This document shows positions 23,153 to 36,912 of a stretch of DNA of 64,000 nucleotides, in pieces; position 1 is the first letter of the stretch, and every line of letters begins with the position of its first letter. Below the pieces are notes generated by a model. It saw nothing but the letters and a program-made list of their open reading frames with translations, was not told the DNA's origin and made no database searches. The translations under genes were made by a program, and so were the position numbers. The DNA comes from Megascapheus bottae. Taxonomy: Eukaryota; Chordata; Mammalia; Rodentia; Geomyidae. The stretch lies in the NCBI GenBank assembly GCA_024803745.1, contig JANJXV010000153.1:1550001-1614000 (forward strand). The letters run 5' to 3'.

Positions 23153-23348
23153 GCCCTGTGTGTTTGAACTATTGGGAGAGTCCTTGGCTACCAAGCAGTA
23201 AGCCTCAGGTTTGATTCCTCATTACCACATACATAGAAAACGCTGCAAGTGGTGCTGTGGCTCGGTGGGACAGCTAAAGCCTAAAGAAAGCCCAAGAACA
23301 ATGTTCACACTCTGAGGTCAAGTCCCAAGACTAGCAAAAACAAAAAAA
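23153..23348 (+). mobile_element. ID-like dimeric SINE copy B, unit 4
   Basis: One A shorter in the tail. Private gaactattggg occurs in the first half, where others read gacctagtggg. Confidence 0.8.
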
Positions 23349-24393
23349 TTCGACAAGGGGCAAAATGCTGGCAGAGAAGGCACTGTGAAGCAAATGTTTT
23401 GTAAAGGATGAGGGCAATATTGACCCTTAAGTTTGGATCTTACCTAAGAAAGGCTCCTTGAGCCTGAGACCAGACTGGTAGTTGGGCCTAGTGGAAGACA
23501 TTGGGATTGGACAAATAAGGTGTGCTGTATACTACATCCAGATGTATATTGTGAGACTGGAGGAGAGATTCAGCCTCCAGTATGTCTTTGGTGAGGTCTT
23601 TTGTGAGCAAGGATCTTTGGTCATTGGGCCCTGAAAGGTGACCCTGCCTCCCTCACAATGGAACAGAATATGGAACCCTGGTAACCAAGCCACTGTAACT
23701 AACAACCAGCTCAAGCCAGCTCACTTGGCCTGTGGCTCAGGAGGAAGAAAGATGTTGCTGTGCTGTTGCCAAAGGTCAGGAAACTCGAGTCTCAGGCATG
23801 GAAGTTGTGGATGTCTTACTCGAGGGTGTGCATGCTAGATCATTGCCAAGCCACAAATCCAGTATAACAGAACTTTCTCTAAGAAGAAGGCCAGGAAAAT
23901 CCAGGGCAACCATATGAGGTAAATTTCTAAGAAGAAATGTATTTGACCCCATCATCCTCCCCACACACTACAACTTTCTTTTTTTTTCATTTTTTTATTG
24001 TAATTAGTAAAAGGGTTAGATGATATTTGCCAGATAGAAGGTGCATTAATTCACATACATTGTTACCCTTTCACATGTCTTGGTACCCATTTCCCTCCAA
24101 CCCCACACCCCCCACCCGTCTTGGTTTTCCCCCCTTCCCTATCAAATTTCAAATATCCAAATACAAATAAATTCACTATATCAGATAACAAAGTGAGATA
24201 CTATACCAATATGGGATAACCAAGGGACAGCAAGCGAGATGAGAGACAACATAGTACATTAAGGACAACAATCATTCATTATATGGCTTTTGTGTCAATA
24301 TCCTGGAGGTCCTTTCAATTAGCTTCACATTATATGGCCTTATATATGGCCTTTTGCTCTATTGACAATCTCTGCTAGTAGAGCCCAAGGTTT

Positions 24394-27300
24394 CTACTGA
24401 TTATGACGAATGAGGGAAACCACTGAGCCTAAGTTCCTTTGAGTCTGGCTTACTTCACTTAATATAATTTGTTCTAAGTCTTTCCATTTCCTAACAAATG
24501 GGGCGATGTCATTCTTTCTGACAGCAGCATAGAATTCCATTGTGTACAAATACCACAACTTGTTGATCCACTCATCAACTGAGGGACATCTGGGTTGGTT
24601 CCATATCTTTGCTATGGTGAATAGTGCTGCAATGAACATTGTTGTGCTAGTGGGTTTAGTATGCCCTTGTTTCTGGATTGTTGGGTAAATGCCAAGTACT
24701 GGAATTGCTGGGTCATAGGCGAGTTGTATGTTTAGCGTTTTGAGGCACTGCCGCACTGCTTTCCATAGTGGTTGAACGAGTTTCCACTCCCACCAACAGT
24801 GTAGTAGTGATCCCTCCTGACCACATCCCCTCCAGCATCTGTTGTCATTCGTTTTCCTGATCCTGGCCATTCTAACTGGAGTTAGGTGGAATCTTAGACT
24901 TGTTTTGATTTGCATTTCTTTTATGACCAGAGATGTTGAGCATTTCTTCATGTGTCTATAGGCCATTTTTGTTTCTTCTTCAGAGAAGACTCTCTTTAAG
25001 TCTTTGGCCCATTTTGTAATGGGATGGGTGTTACTTTGGAGGTTAGTTTTGGAGTGATTCAATTTTTTGAGTTGTTGATATATTTTAGATATGAGGCCTT
25101 GTTCCGTTGTTTGGGTGGTGAAGATCTTCTCCCACTCTGTAGGCTTCCTGATTAGTTTACTAGCTATATCCGTTGCCATACAAAAGCTCTGCAGTTTAAT
25201 GCAGTCCCACTTATCCAGCCTTTCTCTGATTTGTTGTGATTCTTGGTCCTTATTAAGAAAGTTTCGACCTGTGCCAAGGAGGCCTAGTGTATCTCCTATT
25301 CCTTCCTGTAAACTTTTCAGTGTGTCAGCTTTTACCTCCACGTCTTTGATCCATTTGGAGTTAATTCTAGTGCAAGGGGACAAAGAAGGATCCAACTTTA
25401 ATTTTCTGCAGGTGTTTAACCAGTTCTGCCAGCACAACTTGTTAAGAGGCTATCTTTCTTCCATTCTATTTTTTTGGCTCCCTGGTCAAAGATTAGGTGG
25501 CCATAGGTCTGTGGTTTAATATCTGGGTCCGCAGTTCTACTCCATTGGACTTCAGGCCTGTTCTTGTGCCAGTACCAAGCTGTTTTGAGAATTATAGCTC
25601 TGTAATAGAGCCTTAAGTTTGGAATTGAAATTCCTCCAGCGCTGTTCTTTCTGCTAAGAAGTGTTTTTGCTATACGGGGTCTTTTATTATTCCATATGAA
25701 ATTTTGAATTGCCTCTTCTATGTCTTTAAAGAATGACATTGGGATGTTGATGGGTATTACATTGAATTTGTAGATAGCCCTTGGCAAGGTTGTCATTTTC
25801 ACAACGTTGATTCTTCCAATCCAGGAGCATGGGAGGTTTTTCCATTTCCTTAGTTCTGCTTTAATTTCCTTTTTTAGGGTTTTAAAGTTTTCATCTAAAT
25901 GGTCCTTTACATTCTTAGTTAAGCTAATTGCTAGGTACTTTATTTTCTTTGAGGCTATTGTGAAAGGATTTTCTTTCCTGATTATTGCCTCGTTCCTCTC
26001 AGTGTTGGCGTAAAGTAAGGCAGTTGATTTGTGAGGGTTGATTTTATGGCCTGCTACCCTTCCAAAGCTTTGAATCAGCTCAAGAAGCTTGGGAGTAGAG
26101 TCTATAGGATTCTTTAAATACAGAATCATGTCATCTGCAAAGAGGGATAGTTTTATTTCCTCTTTCCCTACTTGGATCCCCTTTATGCTTGCTTCTTGCC
26201 ATATTGCACTGCCTAGGAATTCTAGTACTATGTTAAAAAGGAGTGGAGAGAGTGGGCATCCTTGTCTCGTTCCTGATTTTAGAGGGAATGGCTTTAGATT
26301 TTCACCATTAAGTATAATACTAGCAGTGGGTTTCTCATACACAGCCTTTATTACATTGAGAAATGTTCCATGGATTCCTAGTTTCTCCACATCTTTTAAC
26401 ATAAAGGGGTTTTGGATCTTGTCAAATGCCTTTTCCGCATCTATTGAGACAATCATGTGATTTTATCCCTGCTCCTGTTGATGTGTTGAATTATATTAAT
26501 TGATTTGTGTATGTTGAACCAGCTTTGCCTCCCTGTGATGAATCCAGTTTGATCATAGTGTATATTTTTTTGATGAGTTGTTGTAGACGGTTGGCCAGTA
26601 TTTTGTTGAGAAGGTTTGCATCGATGTTCATCAAAGAAATGGGTCTATAGATCTCTTTCTTTGATGAATCTCTGTCTGGTTTGGGGATGAGGGATATGCT
26701 GGCTTCACAGAATCAGTTTGGTAAAGAACATTCATTTTCAATTTCGTTGAAGAGCTTGAGGAGGATTGGTGTGAGCTCTGCTTTGAAGAACTTATAGAAT
26801 TCAGCTGTGAATCCATCTGGCCCTGGGGTCTTTTTAAGTGGAAGTTGTCTAATTTCCATTTCTATTTCAGAGCTTGAAATAGGCCTGTTGAGTTGGGTTA
26901 GCTCTTCTTGGTTCAGTGTGTGTATGTTAATATTGTCTAGGAATTCATCCATTTCTTCGAGATTCTCAAATTTGTTGGCGTAAAGGTTTGAGAAGTATTC
27001 CCTCATGATATTCTGGATCTTGGTAATTTCGGTCGTGATATTACCATTTTCATCTGCGATTTTGTTTATTTCGATATGCTCTCTTCTTTTTTCGGTAAGA
27101 TTTGCTAAGGGCTTGTCAATTTTGTTAATTCTTTCAAGAACCAACTCCTTGTTTTGTTGATTCTTTCTATAGTTTTTTTATTCCAAATCATTTAATTCTG
27201 CTTTGATTTTAATAATTTGCTTTCTCCTAATGGGTTTAGGGTTGGTTTGTTGCTCTTTTCCCAGGAGGTTAAGGTGAGACATTAACTAGTTGGTTTGCCA

Positions 27301-28233
27301 TTTTTCCAACTTGCTGTTGTAGGCACTCCGCGCTATAAATTTTCCTCTGAGTACTGCCTTTGTTGTGTTCCTAAGGAGTTGATATTTGTGTGCTCCTTAT
27401 TGTTAAATTTCATAAACAGTTGGATATCTGTTCTGATCTCTTCTATTACCCATTGTTTTTGATTCAACAATGTGTGGTTCAGTCTCCATGAGTTACAGGG
27501 TTTTCTTTGGTGGAGATGTGTGTTCAGCTCCAATTTGATGCCTTTATGGTCTGAGAGTGTGAATGGAATAATTTCAGTGTTTCTGAATCTGTCCAGGTTT
27601 GCTTTATGGCCTAAGATGTGGTCTATTTTGGAAAATATTCCATGTGCTGCTGAGAAAAACGTATATTGTGGTGTTACTGGGTGGAATATTCTGCAGATGT
27701 CTGTTAGATCTAGTTGGTCTATATAGTTGTTCAGTTCTAAGGTTTCTCTGTTGAGTTTTTGCCTTGTTGATCTGTCCATAGGTGAGAGTGGTGTGTTAAA
27801 CTCACCAACAATCACTGTGTTTCGATCTATGTATGGTTTCAGTGTAAGTAAAGTTTGCTTGATGAAGTTTGGAGCTCCGGGATTGGGTGTGTAAATATTT
27901 AGGATTGTTATGTCTTCCAGGAGGAAAGATCCCTTTAGTAGTATGTAGTAACCTTCTTTGTCTTTTCTTACTAATTTTAGTTTGAAGTCTATTGTATCTG
28001 ATATGAGGATGGCAACTCTAGCCTGTTTATGGGGGCAGTTAGCTTGATAGAGTTTATTCCAACCTCTCACTTTCAAAAGATGATTGTTTTTGGGTAAGAT
28101 GTGTCTCTTGAAGTCAGCAGAACGATGGCTCTTGCTTTTTGATCCAACTAGACAACCTATGCCGTTTAATTGGAGAGTTACGTCCATTGATATTGAGAGT
28201 TAGGATTGAGAGATATTTATTAGTTCCTACCAT
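24394..28233 (-). pseudogene. ORF2: L1 ORF2, unit 4, broken
   Basis: The endonuclease frame 28187-27333 has Glu145, Ile200 and an intact SDH triad end. A 1-nt loss at about 25443 (cttgttaagagg) splits RT (26456-25416) from the C-terminal part (25437-24394). The last Cys of the CX3CX7HX4C motif is Trp (HCWWEWKL, about 24785), a change shared only with unit 5. The poly-T near 27173 has 7 Ts, against 9 in units 1-2. Confidence 0.96.
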
Positions 28234-28281
28234 TTTTAAAAGCTTTTAGTAGGGCCTGTGTCTTGACAGTTCTTGTGGTCC

Positions 28282-29465
28282 TTAGATGGTATGCTGTTTA
28301 GGTGCCATTTCTTTCCCTATATTGCATTTATTTTGGTTTTCTATGTATAGAGCATCTTTGAGAATTCTCTGTAGTGTTGGTTTTGTTTCGACATATTGTT
28401 GCAGCTTTTCCCTGGAATGGAATGTTTTTATTTTTCCCTCAGTTATGAATGAGAGCTTAGCTGGCTACAGTATTCTTGGTTGGTAGTTATTTGATATAAG
28501 GGCATGACATATATGCTTCCAGTCACTTCGTGCTTGCATGGTCTCTGCTGAGAAATCTGGGGTTATTCTGATTGGTTTGCCTTTGTAGGTTACTGATCCC
28601 TTTTCCCTGGCTGCCTTTAGGATCTTTCCTTTCGTTTCTATTGATCCAGTTCGGATCACAATGTGACGGTGGGATGTTCTTTTCTGGTCAGGTCTGTTTG
28701 GGGTTCTAAAAGCTTCTCGTATCTGGATGGGCCTGCCCTTCTGGATATTTGGGAAATTCTCTGAGATGATTCCCTGAAGTATATTTCCAATACCATTGAC
28801 CTCTTTCTCCACGCCCTCCTCAATACCAACTAGCCTTAAATTAGGCTTCCTAATTGTATCTTGGACCTCCTGAAGCGCTCTCTCATATTTCCTAGATTTG
28901 GATTGACTCATTTTCTGTTCTTTATAATACCTAAATTATCTTCAGCCACGGAAATTCTCTCCTCTGCAATGTCTAACCTGCTATCAAAGCTATCTATTTT
29001 ATTTTTCATCTCCCTTGCTTCTAATTGCTCACTTTTGATGCCTTGCATCCCTTGTTTTAGATCATGTATGGATTTCTTTATCTCCTTGATTTCCTTCTGA
29101 GTGGTTAGCTCAGTAGCTTTATTTTCTTTGGACATTTGCTGGAGTTTGGTCATGTTTTTATTTGTGGATTCTTTGAATTCATCCATCTTTCTTTGAAAAA
29201 CCTTTATTATGGCCTCCTTTATGGCTTCTTCTTTTTCACTTATCACCTTGTTTTTGCTTTCCTCTTGTTCAGGTATGGCTTCCTCCATTATCTCTTTCTT
29301 TATATTTTCACATTTTTCATTAATGATGTTTATCAATTGCATTTGTGTAGCAATTGGAAGACTCTCCTCTAGGTTTGCCAGTGACTGTTCCATTGTCTGT
29401 TTACATTGGGTGGGGGATGTTGTTTCTTGATTTGACATTTTTCTTGAGTTTCTTGTTCTGCCCAT
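28282..29465 (-). pseudogene. ORF1: L1 ORF1, unit 4, broken
   Basis: Coiled-coil frame 29465-28908 and RRM/C-terminal frame 28911-28465, with the shared frameshift and stop only. Private substitutions include NKNMTKLQQ and MKNKIDSF. Confidence 0.94.
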
Positions 29466-30127
29466 TTGAAAATGGGAGCAAGATTACTACTAAACACGAT
29501 TATAGTTTTTCAGATATAACCAACCTAGACCTCTGTAGCTGGCATACACTAGATGTTCACAAGTTTTGATTGGTATTATCACTCTTTCATTTTGTGCACT
29601 TACAGACCAGCCTAATACAACCACTGATAAGCGATTTATACCCAAAACAATAAGACTCTCAATCCAATCTCTATTGTCTTTAAGTCCCTCTGAGCCTAGA
29701 GAATAATTAACCACCTACATATACAATATTGCTCAACAGCCATCAAGTGTAGATCCGTGCAGTATAAGGGTTGAAAGACGAGCAGAGGTCCAGAGATAGA
29801 AAAAAAGAATGAGAGAGGTCAGGGGAGGTGCAAGAGCATTAACGTAGGAGTGTAAGAATATTGTAGTAATGAAGAAAAGTTATAGCATAAGGATAACTGA
29901 CATAAGTTGGTAAGTAGGTAGCATATTTGAGTACAAAGTTTGGAAAGTATTAGAATAAAACTTATGTGTTGCTGCACGACTAGCTCTTAGCCCAACCAGT
30001 GGCCTCACAGTGGACCATGGGATGGATCTGTTTTTCTTGTCTACGTTGAGGGAAAGGGGTATTTCACAAGATGCAGAAGCGAAGATTTCAGAAGCAAATG
30101 CTGTGAGTGAATTAGCTCGTAAAAAGC

Positions 30128-30336
30128 ATTTTTATTTTCTTTGATCTTTCTGCCAGTCTTGGGGCTTGAATTCAGGGCCTGAGCACTGTCCTCGGGTTTT
30201 CTCAAGTCTAGCCCTCTGCCACTTGAGCCACAGTGCCACATCTAGATTTTCTATCTATGTGGTACTGAGCAATCAAACCCAGATCTTCATGGATGCTAGG
30301 CAAGCACTCTACCAGTATGCCAAACTCTCAACCCTG
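30128..30336 (-). mobile_element. ID-like dimeric SINE copy A, unit 5
   Basis: Homologous to 465-672; private ttctttgatctttctg at the tail side. Confidence 0.8.
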
Positions 30337-30353
30337 ACATAGTAATTATAAAG

Positions 30354-30396
<43 letters not shown>

Positions 30397-30397
30397 A
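30354..30397. repeat. (TCA)n microsatellite, expanded, unit 5
   Basis: A 44-base uninterrupted run, 24 bases longer than the common form, accounting for most of the unit's extra length. Confidence 0.95.
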
Positions 30398-30596
30398 TCC
30401 AAATATCCTTTCTCCTACAAAGAATGAACACTTAACTGTGTCTAATGTTTTTTTTTTAATTTCACTAATTCTTCTGTGTTTTTCCCTCTTGCATTTTTTA
30501 CACATGACAGCAAAGCTAATCATCAGGAAAAAATTGATTAGGATACAGAAACCTAATAATATCCTAGTAGATTGACGTCAAAAATATGTGCAAGAT

Positions 30597-30794
30597 GCCC
30601 TGTGTGTTTGACCTAGTGGGAGAGTCCTTGGCTACCAAGCAGTAAGCCTCAGGTTTGATTCCTCATTACCACATACATAGAAAACGCTGCAAGTGGTGCT
30701 GTGGCTCGGTGGGACAGCTAAAGCCTAAAGAAAGCCCAAGAACAATGTTCACACTCTGAGGTCAAGTCCCAAGACTAGCAAAAACAAAAAAAAA
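30597..30794 (+). mobile_element. ID-like dimeric SINE copy B, unit 5
   Basis: One A longer in the tail than unit 1. Confidence 0.8.
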
Positions 30795-31839
30795 TTCGAC
30801 AAGGGGCAAAATGCAGGCAGAGAAGGCACTGTGAAGCAAATGTTTTGTAAAGGATGAGGGCAATATTGACCCTTAAGTTTGGATCTTACCTAAGAAAGGC
30901 TCCTTGAGCCTGAGACCAGACTGGTAGTTGGGCCTAGTGGAAGACATTGGGATTGGACAAATAAGGTGTGCTGTATACTACATCCAGATGTATATTGTGA
31001 GACTGGAGAAGAGATTCAGCCTCCAGTATGTCTTTGGTGAGGTCTTTTGTGAGCAAGGATCTTTGGTCATTGGGCCCTGAAAGGTGACCCTGCCTCCCTC
31101 ACAATGGAACAGAATATGGAACCCTGGTAACCAAGCCACTGTAACTAACAACCAGCTCAAGCCAGCTCACTTGGCCTGTGGCTCAGGAGGAAGAAAGATG
31201 TTGCTGTGCTGTTGCCAAAGGTCAGGAAACTCGAGTCTCAGGCATGGAAGTTGTGGATGTCTTACTCGAGGGTGTACATGCTAGATCATTGCCAAGCCAC
31301 AAATCCAGTATAACAGAACTTTCTCTAAGAAGAAGGCCAGGAAAATCCAGGGCAACCATATGAGGTAAATTTCTAAGAAGAAATGTATTTGACCCCATCA
31401 TCCTCCCCACACACTACAACTTTCTTTTTTTTTCATTTTTTTATTGTAATTAGTAAAAGGGTTAGATGATATTTGCCAGATAGAAGGTGCATTAATTCAC
31501 ATACATTGATACCCTTTCACATGTCTTGGTACCCATTTCCCTCCAACCCCACACCCCCCACCCGTCTTGGTTTTCCCCCCTTCCCTATCAAATTTCAAAT
31601 ATCCAAATACAAATAAATTCACTATATCAGATAACAAAGTGAGATACTATACCAATATGGGATAACCAAGGGACAGCAAGCGAGATGAGAGACAACATAG
31701 TACATTAAGGACAACAATCATTCATTATATGGCTTTTGTGTCAATATCCTGGAGGTCCTTTCAATTAGCTTCACATTATATGGCCTTATATATGGCCTTT
31801 TGCTCTATTGACAATCTCTGCTAGTAGAGCCCAAGGTTT

Positions 31840-34800
31840 CTACTGATTATGACGAATGAGGGAAACCACTGAGCCTAAGTTCCTTTGAGTCTGGCTTACT
31901 TCACTTAATATAATTTGTTCTAAGTCTTTCCATTTCCTAACAAATGGGGCGATGTCATTCTTTCTGACAGCAGCATAGAATTCCATTGTGTACAAATACC
32001 ACAACTTGTTGATCCACTCATCAACTGAGGGACATCTGGGTTGGTTCCATATCTATGCTATGGTGAATAGTGCTGCAATGAACATTGTTGTGCTAGTGGG
32101 TTTAGTATGCCCTTGTTTCTGGATTGTTGGGTAAATGCCAAGTACTGGAATTGCTGGGTCATAGGCGAGTTGTATGTTTAGCGTTTTGAGGCACTGCCGC
32201 ACTGCTTTCCATAGTGGTTGAACGAGTTTCCACTCCCACCAACAGTGTAGTAGTGATCCCTCCTGACCACATCCCCTCCAGCATCTGTTGTCATTCGTTT
32301 TCCTGATCCTGGCCATTCTAACTGGAGTTAGGTGGAATCTTAGACTTGTTTTGATTTGCATTTCTTTTATGACCAGAGATGTTGAGCATTTCTTCATGTG
32401 TCTATAGGCCATTTTTTTTCTTCTTCAGAGAAGGCTCTCTTTAAGTCTTTGGCCCATTTTGTAATGGGATGGGTGTTACTTTGGAGGTGAGTTTTGGAGT
32501 GATTCAATTTTTTGAGTTGTTGATATATTTTAGATATGAGGCCTTGTTCCGTTGTTTGGGTGGTGAAGATCTTCTCCCACTCTGTAGGCTTCCTGATTAG
32601 TTTACTGGCTATATCCGTTGCCATACAAAAGCTCTGCAGTTTAATGCAGTCCCACTTATCCAGCCTTTCTCTGATTTGTTGTGATTCTTGGTCCTTATTA
32701 AGAAAGTTTCGACCTGTACCAAGGAGGCCTAGTGTATCTCCTATTCCTTCCTGTAAACTTTTCAGTGTGTCAGCTTTTACCTCCACGTCTTTGATCCATT
32801 TGGAGTTAATTCTAGTGCAAGGGGCCAAAGAAAGATCCAACTTCAGTTTCCGGCAGGTGTTTAACCAGTTCTGCCAGCACAACTTGTTGAAGAGGCTATC
32901 TTTCTTCCATTCTATTTTTTTGGCTCCCTGGTCAAAGATTAGGTGGCCATAGGTCTGTGGTTTAATATATGGGTCCGCAGTTCTACTCCATTGGACTTCA
33001 GGCCTGTTCTTGTGCCAGTACCAAGCTGTTTTGAGAATTATAGCTCTGTAATAGAGCCTTAAGTTTGGAATTGAAATTCCTCCAGCGCTGTTCTTTCTGC
33101 TAAGAAGTGTTTTTGCTATACGGGGTCTTTTATTATTCCATATGAAATTTTGAATTGCCTCTTCTATGTCTTTAAAGAATGACATTGGGATGTTGATGGG
33201 TATTACATTGAATTTGTAGATAGCCCTTGGCAAGGTTGTCATTTTCACAACGTTGATTCTTCCAATCCAGGAGCATGGGAGGTTTTTCCATTTCCTTAGT
33301 TCTGCTTTAATTTCCTTTTTTAGGGTTTTAAAGTTTTCATCTAAATGGTCCTTTACATTCTTAGTTAAGCTAATTGCTAGGTACTTTATTTTCTTTGAGG
33401 CTATTGTGAAAGGATTTTCTTTCCTGATTATTGCCTCGTTCCTCTCAGTGTTGGCGTAAAGTAAGGCAGTTGATTTGTGAGGGTTGATTTTATGGCCTGC
33501 TACCCTTCCAAAGCTTTGAATCAGCTCAAGAAGCTTGGGAGTAGAGTCTATAGGATTCTTTAAATACAGAATCATGTCATCTGCAAAGAGGGATAGTTTT
33601 ATTTCCTCTTTCCCTACTTGGATCCCCTTTATGCTTGCTTCTTGCCATATTGCACTGCCTAGGACTTCTAGTACTATGTTAAAAAGGAGTGGAGAGAGTG
33701 GGCATCCTTGTCTCGTTCCTGATTTTAGAGGGAATGGCTTTAGATTTTCACCATTAAGTATAATACTAGCAGTGGGTTTCTCATACACAGCCTTTATTAC
33801 ATTGAGAAATGTTCCATGGATTCCTAGTTTCTCCACATCTTTTAACATAAAGGGGTTTTGGATCTTGTCAAATGCCTTTTCCGCATCTATTGAGACAATC
33901 ATGTGATTTTATCCCTGCTCCTGTTGATGTGTTGAATTATATTAATTGATTTGTGTATGTTGAACCAGCTTTGCCTCCCTGTGATGAATCCAGTTTGATC
34001 ATAGTGTATATTTTTTTTGATGAGTTGTTGTAGACGGTTGGCCAGTATTTTGTTGAGAAGTTTTGCATCGATGTTCATCAAAGAAATGGGTCTATAGATC
34101 TCTTTCTTTGATGAATCTCTGTCTGGTTTGGGGATGAGGGATATGCTGGCTTCACAGAATCAGTTTGGTAAAGAACATTCATTTTCAATTTCGTTGAAGA
34201 GCTTGAGGAGGATTGGTGTGAGCTCTGCTTTGAAGAACTTATAGAATTCAGCTGTGAATCCATCTGGCCCTGGGGTCTTTTTAAGTGGAAGTTGTCTAAT
34301 TTCCATTTCTATTTCAGAGCTTGAAATAGGCCTGTTGAGTTGGGTTAGCTCTTCTTGGTTCAGTGTGTGTATGTTAATATTGTCTAGGAATTCATCCATT
34401 TCTTCTAGATTCTCAAATTTGTTGGCGTAAAGGTTTGAGAAGTATTCCCTCATGATATTCTGGATCTTGGTAATTTCGGTCGTGATATTACCATTTTCAT
34501 CTGCGATTTTGTTTATTTCGATATGCTCTCTTCTTTTTTCGGTAAGATTTGCTAAGGGCTTGTCAATTTTGTTAATTCTTTCAAGAACCAACTCCTTGTT
34601 TTGTTGATTCTTTCTATAGTTTTTTTATTCCAAATCATTTAATTCTGCTTTGATTTTAATAATTTGCTTTCTCCTAATGGGTTTAGGGTTGGTTTGTTGC
34701 TCTTTTCCCAGGAGGTTAAGGTGAGACATTAACTAGTTGGTTTGCCATTTTTCCAACTTGCTGTTGTAGGCACTCCGCGCTATAAATTTTCCTCTGAGTA

Positions 34801-35680
34801 CTGCCTTTGTTGTGTTCCTAAGGAGTTGATATTTGTGTGCTCCTTATTGTTAAATTTCATAAACAGTTGGATATCTGTTCTGATCTCTTCTATTACCCAT
34901 TGTTTTTGATTCAACAATGTGTGGTTCAGTCTCCATGAGTTACAGGGTTTTCTTTGGTGGAGATGTGTGTTCAGCTCCAATTTGATGCCTTTATGGTCTG
35001 AGAGTGTGAATGGAATAATTTCAGTGTTTCTGAATCTGTCCAGGTTTGCTTTATGGCCTAAGATGTGGTCTATTTTGGAAAATATTCCATGTGCTGCTGA
35101 GAAAAACGTATATTGTGGTGTTACTGGGTGGAATATTCTGCAGATGTCTGTTAGATCTAGTTGGTCTATATAGTTGTTCAGTTCTAAGGTTTCTCTGTTG
35201 AGTTTTTGCCTTGTTGATCTGTCCATAGGTGAGAGTGGTGTGTTAAACTCACCAACAATCACTGTGTTTCGATCTATGTATGGTTTCAGTGTAAGTAAAG
35301 TTTGCTTGATGAAGTTTGGAGCTCCGGGATTGGGTGTGTAAATATTTAGGATTGTTATGTCTTCCAGGAGGAAAGATCCCTTTAGTAGTATGTAGTAACC
35401 TTCTTTGTCTTTTCTTACTAATTTTAGTTTGAAGTCTATTGTATCTGATATGAGGATGGCAACTCTAGCCTGTTTATGGGGGCAGTTAGCTTGATAGAGT
35501 TTATTCCAACCTCTCACTTTCAAAAGATGATTGTTTTTGGGTAAGATGTGTCTCTTGAAGTCAGCAGAACGATGGCTCTTGCTTTTTGATCCAACTAGAC
35601 AACCTATGCCATTTAATTGGAGAGTTACGTCCATTGATATTGAGAGTTAGGATTGAGAGATATTTATTAGTTCCTACCAT
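31840..35680 (-). pseudogene. ORF2: L1 ORF2, unit 5, broken
   Basis: Endonuclease frame 35634-34780 as in unit 4. The 34013-34020 T run has 8 Ts, so the frame 34081-33899 is open. The RT frame 33902-32394 (502 codons, FADD intact) ends at a private 1-nt loss in an A run (about 32411-32418). The remaining C-terminal frame, 32412-32053, carries the Cys-to-Trp change of unit 4 and then the same TAG as units 1 and 3. Confidence 0.96.
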
Positions 35681-35728
35681 TTTTAAAAGCTTTTAGTAGG
35701 GCCTGTGTCTTGACAGTTCTTGTGGTCC

Positions 35729-36912
35729 TTAGATGGTATGCTGTTTAGGTGCCATTTCTTTCCCTATATTGCATTTATTTTGGTTTTCTATGTATAGAGC
35801 ATCTTTGAGAATTCTCTGTAGTGTTGGTTTTGTTTCGACATATTGTTGCAGCTTTTCCCTGGAATGGAATGTTTTTATTTTTCCCTCAGTTATGAATGAG
35901 AGCTTAGCTGGCTACAGTATTCTTGGTTGGTAGTTATTTGATATAAGGGCATGACATATATGCTTCCAGTCACTTCGTGCTTGCATGGTCTCTGCTGAGA
36001 AATCTGGGGTTATTCTGATTGGTTTGCCTTTGTAGGTTACTGATCCCTTTTCCCTGGCTGCCTTTAGGATCTTTCCTTTCGTTTCTATTGATCCAGTTCG
36101 GATCACAATGTGACGGTGGGATGTTCTTTTCTGGTCAGGTCTGTTTGGGGTTCTAAAAGCTTCTCGTATCTGGATGGGCCTGCCCTTCTGGATATTTGGG
36201 AAATTCTCTGAGATGATTCCCTGAAGTATATTTCCAATACCATTGACCTCTTTCTCCACGCCCTCCTCAATACCAACTAGCCTTAAATTAGGCTTCCTAA
36301 TTGTATCTTGGACCTCCTGAAGCGCTCTCTCATATTTCCTAGATTTGGATTGACTCATTTTCTGTTCTTTATAATACCTAAATTATCTTCAGCCACGGAA
36401 ATTCTCTCCTCTGCAATGTCTAACCTGCTATCAAAGCTATCTACTTTATTTTTCATCTCCCTTGCTTCTAATTGCTCACTTTTGATGCCTTGCATCCCTT
36501 GTTTTAGATCATGTATGGATTTCTTTATCTCCTTGATTTCCTTTTGAGTGGTTAGCTCAGTAGCTTTATTTTCTTTGGACATTTGATGGAGTTTGGTCAC
36601 GTTTTTATTTGTGGATTCTTTGAATTCATCCATCTTTCTTTGAAAAACCTTTATTATGGCCTCCTTTATGGCTTCTTCTTTTTCACTTATCACCTTGTTT
36701 TTGCTTTCCTCTTGTTCAGGTATGGCTTCCTCCATTATCTCTTTCTTTATATTTTCACATTTTTCATTAATGATGTTTATCAATTGCATTTGTGTAGCAA
36801 TTGGAAGACTCTCCTCTAGGTTTGCCAGTGACTGTTCCATTGTCTGTTTACATTGGGTGGGGGATGTTGTTTCTTGATTTGACATTTTTCTTGAGTTTCT
36901 TGTTCTGCCCAT
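35729..36912 (-). pseudogene. ORF1: L1 ORF1, unit 5, broken
   Basis: Frames 36912-36355 and 36358-35912; shared lesions only. Private NVTKLHQMSK in the coiled coil. Confidence 0.94.

Larger units (their letters stand above)
23975..29465 (-). mobile_element. Defective LINE-1, unit 4
   Basis: ORF2 24394-28233, ORF1 28282-29465. Diagnostic changes are shared with unit 5 across most of the element, including ttcactatatc in the 3' UTR and ctattgacaatc downstream of ORF2. Confidence 0.97.
22245..29663. repeat. Array unit 4 (7419 bp)
   Basis: Pairs closely with unit 5. Both share a Cys-to-Trp change in the ORF2 C-terminal cysteine motif, accatatgagg in the spacer, and several endonuclease substitutions (Thr200 to Ile, PFTLSDH). 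Spacers 22245-22708 and 23349-23974 hold no recognised gene. Confidence 0.95.
31421..36912 (-). mobile_element. Defective LINE-1, unit 5
   Basis: ORF2 31840-35680, ORF1 35729-36912. Nearly the same as unit 4 through ORF2. The sequence upstream of ORF1 (from about 36937) switches to the other marker set. Confidence 0.97.
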
